Shown here: positions 16,246 to 23,538 of the stretch, piece after piece | Position numbering within the stretch: position 1 is the first letter of the stretch | Layout: every line of letters starts with the position of its first letter | Source: Paracoccaceae bacterium | GTDB taxonomy: Bacteria > Pseudomonadota > Alphaproteobacteria > Rhodobacterales > Rhodobacteraceae | Length of the DNA stretch: 64,000 bases | Direction: 5' to 3' | Assembly (NCBI GenBank): GCA_028285485.1 | Contig: JANQPC010000048.1 | Location: forward strand, 1 to 64,000 | Made by a program: the position numbers and the translations under genes | Notes under the pieces: generated by a model | Told to the model about the DNA's origin: nothing | Databases searched by the model: none | Seen by the model: the letters and a program-made list of their open reading frames with translations, nothing else

Positions 16246-16863
16246 TTAGCCGGAAAGCGCGGCCATTTGAACGCCAGGCCCGCCGGTCAGCACCGCATTC
16301 CAGGTTGCGGGCCGGTCAGGATCCTGCATTCGCAGGAAGAAATAGCCCGTGTCCTCCCAGGGCAGGATCCGGTTGGTGAGATTATCGAGCACCATGTCGC
16401 CCGCCGCGGTGCGCAGAACCAGCACCGCATGGGCCTGCTGTTTGCGATCCAAGACCGTGGCGATCATCAACCGTTCGGTGGGCACGCCGCGCGCCAGAAG
16501 CTCCTGCTTCTTGGCCAGCGCAAAATCCTCGCAATCGCCGCCCCGCGCCGTGGGCAGGGCCCAGAACTCGGCCCGGTCATACTGCCGGGCATCGGCGATC
16601 TCGGGATAGCGGCGGTTCATCGTGAGGTTCACCTCGCGCGCCGCCTCCATCAGCCGGGTCTCGTTCACCGCCCGGGCGCCGGAGCCGTTGGCGCAGGCCC
16701 AGGCGTAGCGGTCACACACCCCGTGAAAGCCCGCCGGCGCATCAACTGCCCTGACCGGAACGATATGGCTACCGGCCTCTGCCAGAGGCGCCGATCCGAT
16801 CACCATCGCGAGCGCCAGCGCCGAGGCGCCCAGCACGCGCTTGACCATCCGAACCGCCCGCAT
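16246..16863 (-). CDS. Transglutaminase-like cysteine peptidase (C93/BTLCP, LapG-like)
   Basis: A periplasmic cysteine peptidase of the bacterial transglutaminase-like family (PF06035-type), whose best-known member, LapG, cleaves surface adhesins under c-di-GMP control. The catalytic triad is visible: Cys in ARGGDCEDFAL, His in QQAHAVLVL and Asp in MVLDNLTN. I choose ATG 16863, which gives a short basic lead and a signal peptide ending ...AEAGS; ATG 16848 is an alternative and a longer open frame begins at 16932. About 205 residues, normal for the family. It is convergent with the His-tail secreted protein gene. No LapD-type partner is present in the window. Confidence 0.88.
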   Translation of the reverse strand: MRAVRMVKRVLGASALALAMVIGSAPLAEAGSHIVPVRAVDAPAGFHGVCDRYAWACANGSGARAVNETRLMEAAREVNLTMNRRYPEIADARQYDRAEFWALPTARGGDCEDFALAKKQELLARGVPTERLMIATVLDRKQQAHAVLVLRTAAGDMVLDNLTNRILPWEDTGYFFLRMQDPDRPATWNAVLTGGPGVQMAALSG

Positions 16864-17013
16864 CCCATGGCGCGGCGCGCGGCCGCGATAGCACAGGGCG
16901 GATTCGAAATCGGAGTGGGGCATGGCGCGCATCCTTTTGGTTGCGTGCCAAGCTGCGGGGGGAAGACGGCGCAGTTTTGAACGATTTTGGGAGGTATCAA
17001 GGCGCTTCGAGGC

Positions 17014-17040
17014 AAAAAAAGGGCGCCACGCGGCGCCCTT
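17014..17040 (-). terminator. Intrinsic terminator after the solute-binding protein gene
   Basis: On the minus strand a 9-bp stem (AAGGGCGCC with its complement) and a 4- to 5-nt loop are followed by a run of seven T residues. The 200-bp gap between this gene and the peptidase holds nothing else. Confidence 0.9.
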
Positions 17041-17063
17041 CTCAACCCAATCTTAGGGGGTGG

Positions 17064-18539
17064 TCATTCCGTCCAGCGCACCGCGGTGAGATCATTCGCC
17101 TGGGTCGGCGCGTTCAGCCACAGCCCCTCGATCGCGGCATTGGCCACCCCGGTGCGGGCAAGCTGGAAGAGATAGCCGTTCACATAATCATCGGCGATCA
17201 TCTGCTGGGCAGCCTGCAGGATAGAGGAGCGCTCCGCAGGATCGGTCGCGATATCGAGATCCGCCATCAGCTCCTGAAATTCAGGCTTATCGTACTGAAA
17301 GTAATAATCGGGCCGGGCATAGATATTGATATCCATCGGCTCGGTATGGCTCACGATCGTCAGATCATAATCCTTGCCGCGGAACACCTCTTCGAGCCAC
17401 TGCGCCCATTCGAGATTTGAGATCTCGGTTTCGATCCCCACTTCGCGGAGCTGCGCCGCGATGATCTCGCCCCCACGGCGCGCGTAGGAGGGCGGCGGCA
17501 GCTTAAGCGAAAGCGTCAGTCCATCGCCATGCCCGGCCTCCGCCAGAAGCGCGCGTGCCTTCTCGGGGTCATATTCCGATTGCCCGGTGAGATCGACGTA
17601 ATCGGGATGATGCGGCGCGAAATGGGTGCCGATGGGCGTGCCGTACCCGAACATCGCGCCATCGATAATCTCTTGGCGGTTGATCGCATGGGCTAGGGCC
17701 TGGCGCACGCGGATGTCTGACAGCGCTTCGGATTGATTGTTGGTGGAGAGGATCGTTTCGCCTTCCGTCGAGCCGATCAGAAGCTCAAAGCGCGGATCGG
17801 CCTCGAACTGCACCAGCGTCTCGGGCGCCGGGAAGGCAGGGAAGGCATCTATATCGCCCGCCATCATCGCAGCGAAGGCCGCGGTGGGATCGGAGATGAA
17901 CTTGAAGGTCGCCTCGGCCAGCGCGGGCGCCTCGCCCCAGTAATCGGGGTTCGCCTCAAGCTCCACCCGATCGCCCTGCACCCATTCGCGGAAGCGGAAG
18001 GGGCCGGTGCCGATGGGGTTCGTGGCCGCATCCGCGATGCTTTCGGAGGCCACGATCACCGCGTCGCCCCAGGCCAGGTTCGTCAGAAACCCGCCATTGG
18101 GGGAGGAGAGCGTGATCTTCACCGTCAGATCATCGATCACCTCCACCTCGGAAATCCCCGCAAAAAGCGCCTTCTGCGCATTCGTGCTGTCTTCGGCGCG
18201 GGCGCGATCGAGGGAGAACTGCACATCCTCCGCGGTCAGCGCGCTGCCGTCATGGAAGGTCACGCCATCATGCAGGGTGAAGGTGTATTCAAGCCCGTCT
18301 TCCGAAATCTCCCAGCTTGCGGCCAGCGCCGGGGCGATCGAGCCATCGGCCTGGTAGCGCGTGAGCCCCTCGAAGACATTGGCATACACCACCTCGTCAA
18401 TCGCCGCCGCAGCGCCGCCGGTGGGATCAAGGTTTGGCGGCTCAAGCTGCATGCCGATGGTGATCGAGGTCTGCTGTGCGAACGCGCCGCCTGCCGCAAG
18501 CGCGATGGCCGCGGCCGAAAAGGCCAAGCGAAAGGTCAT
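17064..18539 (-). CDS. ABC transporter solute-binding protein, family 5 (peptide/opine type)
   Basis: A 491-residue periplasmic binding protein of the DppA/OppA class (SBP_bac_5). A Sec signal peptide ends at AGGAFA-QQ. The body shows family landmarks such as ITIGMQLEPPNLDPT near the mature N-terminus, YTFTLHDGVTFHDGSALTAEDV and RVRQALAHAINRQEII. It captures substrate for an importer with DppBCDF-type membrane and ATPase parts. The only such parts in the window are at 10293-13656 on the same strand, 3.4 kb away, so pairing is plausible but not shown. It is a single gene with its own terminator. Confidence 0.93.
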   Translation of the reverse strand: MTFRLAFSAAAIALAAGGAFAQQTSITIGMQLEPPNLDPTGGAAAAIDEVVYANVFEGLTRYQADGSIAPALAASWEISEDGLEYTFTLHDGVTFHDGSALTAEDVQFSLDRARAEDSTNAQKALFAGISEVEVIDDLTVKITLSSPNGGFLTNLAWGDAVIVASESIADAATNPIGTGPFRFREWVQGDRVELEANPDYWGEAPALAEATFKFISDPTAAFAAMMAGDIDAFPAFPAPETLVQFEADPRFELLIGSTEGETILSTNNQSEALSDIRVRQALAHAINRQEIIDGAMFGYGTPIGTHFAPHHPDYVDLTGQSEYDPEKARALLAEAGHGDGLTLSLKLPPPSYARRGGEIIAAQLREVGIETEISNLEWAQWLEEVFRGKDYDLTIVSHTEPMDINIYARPDYYFQYDKPEFQELMADLDIATDPAERSSILQAAQQMIADDYVNGYLFQLARTGVANAAIEGLWLNAPTQANDLTAVRWTE

Positions 18540-18703
18540 AAGGCATCTCCCTAGTGCATTTTTTTCAAGGCTAGCCCAGCCCCGCCCGCTTTGGGAAGGG
18601 CCGAAGGGGCCCGGGCGGAGATGACGCGGATGTCATCGGGTGTGACTGGCCTGCGAGGCGGGATGCGGCAAGGCTTGCGCGCGCGGTGCAGGAGGGATCG
18701 ATC

Positions 18704-19189
18704 ATGGCGAAGAAACGCAAAGCCCGGGCCCGGCCCGCCCGGAAACCTGCGGATCAGGTGGCAACATCCGAAGGCCGCCGCAACACGCTGAAACTGCTGC
18801 GCAACGCCGGGATCGCCGCACTGGCTTTGGGCAGCGCGGGGGTGTTTTCCGTCAACGCCGTGCGTGCCACCATCGCCGAGCAGGATCTTACCAGGATCGG
18901 CAACGGTACCCCGGCCATCGTACAGATCCACGATCCCACCTGCGCACTGTGCACAGAGTTGCAGCGCGAAACCCGCAAATCGCTTCGCGGGTTCGAGCGG
19001 GGCACGGTGAACTATCTTGTGGCCAACATCCACTCCGAAGAAGGCGGTGCCTTCGCCCGGGCGCATGGGGTGGGCCATGTCACGCTGCTGCTCCTCGATG
19101 GCCAGGGCGCCGTACAGTCGGTGCTCGAAGGCGTGCGGCGGCAGGATGAGCTTGAGGGCCATTTCGCGGCGCTTCTCAGCGCAGGCTGA
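18704..19189 (+). CDS. Membrane-anchored or exported thioredoxin-like protein
   Basis: A 161-residue protein with a very basic N-terminus (MAKKRKARARPARK), then RRNTLKLLRNAGIAALALG, which could be a Tat-like signal or a single membrane anchor, and a C-terminal thioredoxin-fold domain. The active-site motif is CALC (Cys80 and Cys83) after IVQIHDPT, and the region around VGHVTLLLLDGQG may contain the fold's usual cis-loop. The ATG at 18704 has GGAGG 9 bp upstream. It is likely to face the periplasm, where it would reduce or exchange disulfides. It is a lone gene, convergent with kdsB. Confidence 0.72.
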   Translation: MAKKRKARARPARKPADQVATSEGRRNTLKLLRNAGIAALALGSAGVFSVNAVRATIAEQDLTRIGNGTPAIVQIHDPTCALCTELQRETRKSLRGFERGTVNYLVANIHSEEGGAFARAHGVGHVTLLLLDGQGAVQSVLEGVRRQDELEGHFAALLSAG

Positions 19190-19205
19190 CCGGCACCGCC
19201 CGTTC

Positions 19206-19979
19206 CTAGAGCACGGCTTCGATGCGCGCCACATCCACCGGGTTGTTGAGTTCCCAAAACACCCGGCCGCGGCCTTCGACCTCAACGCATAGCATGGGCT
19301 CTCCGTTCTCCAGAAAGCGAAGCTGTTCGAGCCCTTCGTTGATCTCAAGCGGCCCCGCGGGCCAGCCAAGGTATCGATCCAGCGCCTCGGGCCGGTAGGC
19401 ATAGACGCCCACGTGATGAAAAACAGGCGGATCTGATACATCCGGATCGGGCAGGAAGGGGATGACTTCCTTAGAGAAATAAAGCGCGCGGCCATCACCG
19501 GCGAAGACCGCCGTTGTGCCGCCCACGCGCCCCGCGGCGCGGTCTTCGCGAAAGTGGCGGTAGGTGGCGGCGTCACAGCGCAAAACCGGGGTGGCCACGC
19601 CCATCTCGGGCCGCGCCGCCATCGCCGCAATCAGATCTTCCAGGAACCAGGGCGGGGTGAGCAGCGCATCGCCTTGCAGGTTCACCACCAGATCGGGGCG
19701 TTCGCCCAGGCGTTTGAGCGCATCAGCACAGCGCTCGGTGCCATTGGCGCAGGCTTCATCCGTCATCACCACATCGCCGCCGAAACCTTTGACAGCGCTC
19801 GCAATTCGCGCATCATCCGTGGCGACCAGAACCCGCGAGACGCCCGCCACGGCGCAGCCCCGTTCCCAGGTGCGCTGGATCAGCGTTTTTTCCCCATCCG
19901 CGCCCTTGAGCGGCACGAGCGGTTTGCCGGGGTAGCGCGAAGAGGCGTAGCGCGCCGGGATAACGATCACCGCGTTCAC
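19206..19979 (-). CDS. kdsB: 3-deoxy-manno-octulosonate cytidylyltransferase (CMP-KDO synthetase)
   Basis: KdsB activates KDO with CTP to give CMP-KDO for the lipopolysaccharide inner core. The 257-residue protein has the N-terminal nucleotide-binding motif IPARYASSRYPGKPL, VVNLQGDALL and the C-terminal GPLEINEGLEQLR.LENG region. I choose the GTG at 19979, which overlaps the kdsD stop by 4 bases (GTGA); the longer frame runs into kdsD. With kdsD it makes a two-gene KDO supply unit. Confidence 0.95.
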   Translation of the reverse strand: MNAVIVIPARYASSRYPGKPLVPLKGADGEKTLIQRTWERGCAVAGVSRVLVATDDARIASAVKGFGGDVVMTDEACANGTERCADALKRLGERPDLVVNLQGDALLTPPWFLEDLIAAMAARPEMGVATPVLRCDAATYRHFREDRAAGRVGGTTAVFAGDGRALYFSKEVIPFLPDPDVSDPPVFHHVGVYAYRPEALDRYLGWPAGPLEINEGLEQLRFLENGEPMLCVEVEGRGRVFWELNNPVDVARIEAVL

Positions 19980-20959
19980 GCCACGACCCCGGCGCGCAGA
20001 CAATCGTGGATATGGAGGAACCCGGCGAAGGCGCCGCCCGGTTCGCGCACAAGGCAGCTGGTGATGCCCTTGCCCGTGCGCGTCATCAGCGCGAGCGCTT
20101 CGGAGGCGCGGGCATCGGCGGTGATCCACACCGGATCGGGCGTGGCGATGTCGCCCGCGCGCGCCTCCCAGAGCCGCTTGGCATGGCGGCGCATGTCACC
20201 ATCCGTGATGATCCCGGTCACATCCCCGCCATCCCAGACAAGCGCCACGCCCAGCGCCTTCTCGGCCATCACCGCCACGGTTTCCGACATCGCTGCATCG
20301 GGCGCCACGAAGGGCAGCGCCGCGCCTGTATGCATCAGATCGCGCACCTTCAGAAGCGCGGTGCCCAGCTTGCCGCCGGGGTGGTAGCGGCGGAAGTCAT
20401 CCGCCGCGGTGCCCAGAAGATGGGTCACCCCCACCGCAAGCGCATCGCCGATGGCCAGTTGCAGGGTGGTTGAGGTGGTGGGCGCAAGCCCGTTCGGGCA
20501 CACCTCTGTCACCTGCCCGTAGGCGATGGTGAGATCGGCGGCGCGGGCCAGCGTGCTGTCTTTGGTGGCCGTGAGCGCGATGATCGGGTTGGCATGCGTG
20601 CGGCAGTAATGGATGAGATCGGAAAGCTCCGTCGTTTCGCCGGAGTTCGACAGGATCAGCACCACGCTGTCGGGCGCCACGAGGCCCAGATCGCCATGGC
20701 TGGCCTCGGCGGCATGGAGGAAGATCGCCGACTTGCCGATGGAGCGGAAGGTCGAGGCGATCTTGCCCGCGATATGGCCGGATTTCCCGATGCCGGCCAC
20801 GATCAGTGGCGCGGGTGAGGCGGCGATCTGCCGGGCCGCCGTGGCAATCTCGCGCGTCTCTGCCGCCGCGAAGGCGGTGATCGCCGCAGCCTCGTCTCTC
20901 AAGGCCGCGTCGCAGGCGGCTTCAAGCGCGGCATCGCTCATAAGGCTTTGATCTGTCAT
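19976..20959 (-). CDS. kdsD: Arabinose-5-phosphate isomerase (KdsD/KpsF)
   Basis: It interconverts ribulose-5-phosphate and arabinose-5-phosphate, the entry step of KDO synthesis. The 327-residue protein has an N-terminal SIS domain (VAGIGKSGHIAGKIA and LILSNSGETTEL) and two C-terminal CBS repeats (VRDLMHTGAALPFV, then GIITDGDMRRH). The ATG start and length are typical. It is translationally coupled to kdsB, and the 3-deoxy sugar pathway fits a Gram-negative outer membrane. Confidence 0.95.
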   Translation of the reverse strand: MTDQSLMSDAALEAACDAALRDEAAAITAFAAAETREIATAARQIAASPAPLIVAGIGKSGHIAGKIASTFRSIGKSAIFLHAAEASHGDLGLVAPDSVVLILSNSGETTELSDLIHYCRTHANPIIALTATKDSTLARAADLTIAYGQVTEVCPNGLAPTTSTTLQLAIGDALAVGVTHLLGTAADDFRRYHPGGKLGTALLKVRDLMHTGAALPFVAPDAAMSETVAVMAEKALGVALVWDGGDVTGIITDGDMRRHAKRLWEARAGDIATPDPVWITADARASEALALMTRTGKGITSCLVREPGGAFAGFLHIHDCLRAGVVA

Positions 20960-21002
20960 GCGCCCGTTCTCTACACCCGCCCCGCCCGCGGCGCCAGACG
21001 GC

Positions 21003-21863
21003 TCAGAGAAGCTCGGCCAGAAGCGCGTTGGGGAAGCGGCGTTCCAGCGTGATGGCCGAAAACGCCTCGCTCACACCTTCCAGCGCGGCGGCCTCCACAA
21101 GCCGCCCGGCCTCAAGCTCATCGCGCACCACGATGGGCGGCACCACAGCAAGGCCGATATCGGCGCGGGCCAGAAGGCGCAGCATCGCCATATCGTCGGC
21201 CTCGGCCACAATCCGCGGCGTGAGGCCCATGCGCGCCAGCAGGCTGTCAAACCCGGTGCGCAGGGTCGTTTCGATGGTGGGCAGGATCAGCGGCTCTTCG
21301 GTGAGAAGCGCGCCCAGATCCCGGCCCTGCCCCACCCTGCCCGGCGCGCCCACAAGGCTGACGGGCTGCGCATCGATGGGGTGCACGACCCAGGGCGTGG
21401 CGGCATCGCGGGGCGGCACGGTGTTCAGAAGCACCACGTCAAGCCGATGCGCCTCAAGCCCCGCCAGAAGCTCTGCCAAACTGCCCGAGCGCAGGATCAC
21501 CTCGGTGCCCTCACGGCCTATCACCGGCGCGAGGAAGGCCATCTGAAAGTTGCGCGAAAGCGTGGCCAGCGCGCCCACGCGCAGCACCTGCCGCGGCCCG
21601 CCCTGCCCGGCCAGGGTTGCAACCAGCTCTTCGCCCGCATCGAACACCACATCGGCATGGTCAAGCGCGATGCGCCCCGCCTCGGTCAGGTGCAGCGCCC
21701 GGCCCCGGCGATCGAAAAGCGGCTGGCCCAGCCGCGCCTCAAGCGATTGGATCTGCGTTGACAGCGCCGATTGCGACACGCCGATCTTTTCGGCAGCCCG
21801 GGTGAGGTTGCCTTCATGGGCGACGGCCCAGAAGGCGCGGAGATGTGTGTAGTTGAGGCGCAT
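21003..21863 (-). CDS. LysR-family transcriptional regulator, divergent from dabBA
   Basis: A 286-residue LysR-type regulator. The N-terminal winged HTH reads LRAFWAVAHEGNLTRAAEKIGVSQSALSTQIQSLEARLG, split here across helices 1-3, followed by a substrate-binding domain of two lobes. It is divergent from dabB with only 97 bp between start codons and an inverted-repeat box in that gap, the classic arrangement for a LysR protein controlling its neighbour. The inducer is unknown; CbbR-like regulators of this class sense carbon or energy status. Confidence 0.93.
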   Translation of the reverse strand: MRLNYTHLRAFWAVAHEGNLTRAAEKIGVSQSALSTQIQSLEARLGQPLFDRRGRALHLTEAGRIALDHADVVFDAGEELVATLAGQGGPRQVLRVGALATLSRNFQMAFLAPVIGREGTEVILRSGSLAELLAGLEAHRLDVVLLNTVPPRDAATPWVVHPIDAQPVSLVGAPGRVGQGRDLGALLTEEPLILPTIETTLRTGFDSLLARMGLTPRIVAEADDMAMLRLLARADIGLAVVPPIVVRDELEAGRLVEAAALEGVSEAFSAITLERRFPNALLAELL

Positions 21864-21872
21864 ATTCTATTT

Positions 21873-21892
21873 TTTAGAACGTTATCTCTAAA
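21873..21892. promoter_or_regulatory. LysR-type inverted-repeat box between the regulator and dabB
   Basis: TTTAGA and its exact complement TCTAAA are separated by 8 bp, which contains the T-N11-A core expected of LysR sites. The whole gap is AT-rich in a GC-rich genome. The box begins 10 bp from the regulator start and 69 bp from dabB, so it could serve autoregulation and dabB activation. Confidence 0.6.
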
Positions 21893-21960
21893 TCATTATA
21901 TTTCACGCTTGCTGGCGCGGCAACTAGGTAAGGCCAACCACGAGACTGGAGATTTCGGCC

Positions 21961-23523
21961 ATGGCCACCGCATCGCTTCTGATCTACCTCGCACCGCTTG
22001 CCCTGCTGAGCGCCGGCATATTGGCGCTTCGCGACCGGCGCGGGGGGCCTGAGCGCGCGCTGCACCTGACGCGCTGTGCCAGCCTCGGCGCAATCGGCAT
22101 CGCGGTGGCGGCGATCCTCACCGTTCTCTTCGCAGGCCCGCAGACAAGCCCGTTGATCGGGGCGGCGGGGCTTGGCTTCCAAATCCAGCTCGATGCGCTT
22201 TCGGCTATGATGCTGGCGCTGGTAAGTTTTGTGGGCGCGGTCGTGATCCAGTTCTCGCGCAACTACATGGCGGGCGATCCCCGCCACGGCGCCTTCATGG
22301 GCGGGCTTGCGCTAGTGCTCGGCGCGGTGATGCTGCTCGTTCTGTCGGGCAACATCCTGCAGCTTCTTCTGGCCTGGACGGCGACCTCGCTCGCCCTCCA
22401 CCGCATGTTGCTGTTCTACCGCGAACGCCCTGCGGCCCGGCTGGCGGCACGGAAGAAATTCCTCGTGGCGCGGGTGGGGGATGTGGCGCTGATCAGCGCG
22501 GCGATCCTGATCTACGCGGCTTTCGGCACCGGTGAGATCGCGGCGATCACCGCTGCGGCCAGCGCAGGCAGCATTCCCGCCGGCGCCGCCTGGGCCGCGG
22601 GGCTGATCGCCCTTGCCGCCCTTCTGAAATCCGCCGTCTTCCCCACCCATGGCTGGCTGACGGAAGTGATGGAAACGCCCACGCCCGTGTCCGCCCTGCT
22701 CCATGCAGGTGTGATCAATGCGGGCGGTTTTCTCGTGATCCGCTTCGCCGATCTGATGCTGGCCAGCGCCGGTGCGCTGCACCTGCTGGCCATCGCGGGC
22801 GGGCTGACGGCGGCCATCGCCTCGCTCGTCATGATCACGCAGACATCGGTGAAGGTGTCTCTGGCCTGGTCTACCGTTGCGCAGATGGGGTTCATGCTGC
22901 TGCAATGCGGGTTCGGTGCGTTCACCGCCGCGGCACTGCATATCGTGGCCCACGCCCTCTACAAGGCGCATGCGTTCCTGAATGCCGGCGCCGCGGTGGA
23001 TAAATCCCGCGCGGGGCTGAAGCTGCCCGCAGCGGCCCCCGGCCTTGCCAAGGCCACGCTCGCGCTCACCGCCGCCGCAGGCATTGCGGTGACGGCCGGG
23101 ATGGCATTCGGGGTTACGCTTGAGACGAAGCCTGCACTGGTTGTTCTGGGCGCAATCCTGGTGATGGGGCTGACCCATCTTCTGCTGCGGCTGGAGACGG
23201 CGCAGGGCGGGATCCTCGGGCTGACCCGCGCCGTTTCGATTGCGGGCGGGGTGGCCGTTCTTTACTTTGCGCTGCAGCTTGGCACCGAGCTTCTCATGCA
23301 GCCCACCGTGCCGCTTGCCACGCTGACCGATCCGATCACCGTGGCGCTGATGATCAGCTTCCTGATGATCTTCGCGGGCGTCGCGCTGGCGCAGATCCTG
23401 GCCCCCGCCTGGGCGGCGCATCCCGGCCTGCGCGGCTTCCAGCGCAGCCTGCGCCACGGGCTTTATGCAAACGATATCTTCAACCGGCTCGTGGGCGGAA
23501 CGCCCGGCGCCGCCCGCGTGTAA
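21961..23523 (+). CDS. dabB: DabB-like proton-conducting membrane subunit (NuoL/MrpA family)
   Basis: A 520-residue membrane protein of the proton-conducting NADH-quinone oxidoreductase/Mrp antiporter family. It shows many transmembrane helices and the core motif region LKSAVFPTHGWLTEVMETPTPVSALLHAG (read across residues 222-250), with key Lys and His residues retained. It is not part of a Complex I operon. Its partner gene is the DUF2309 protein DabA 15 bp downstream. In the DAB system, DabB is thought to couple cation movement to DabA-driven CO2 hydration. The ATG is preceded by a GGAG site. Confidence 0.9.
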   Translation: MATASLLIYLAPLALLSAGILALRDRRGGPERALHLTRCASLGAIGIAVAAILTVLFAGPQTSPLIGAAGLGFQIQLDALSAMMLALVSFVGAVVIQFSRNYMAGDPRHGAFMGGLALVLGAVMLLVLSGNILQLLLAWTATSLALHRMLLFYRERPAARLAARKKFLVARVGDVALISAAILIYAAFGTGEIAAITAAASAGSIPAGAAWAAGLIALAALLKSAVFPTHGWLTEVMETPTPVSALLHAGVINAGGFLVIRFADLMLASAGALHLLAIAGGLTAAIASLVMITQTSVKVSLAWSTVAQMGFMLLQCGFGAFTAAALHIVAHALYKAHAFLNAGAAVDKSRAGLKLPAAAPGLAKATLALTAAAGIAVTAGMAFGVTLETKPALVVLGAILVMGLTHLLLRLETAQGGILGLTRAVSIAGGVAVLYFALQLGTELLMQPTVPLATLTDPITVALMISFLMIFAGVALAQILAPAWAAHPGLRGFQRSLRHGLYANDIFNRLVGGTPGAARV

Positions 23524-23538
23524 CGGAGGACCATCGCC

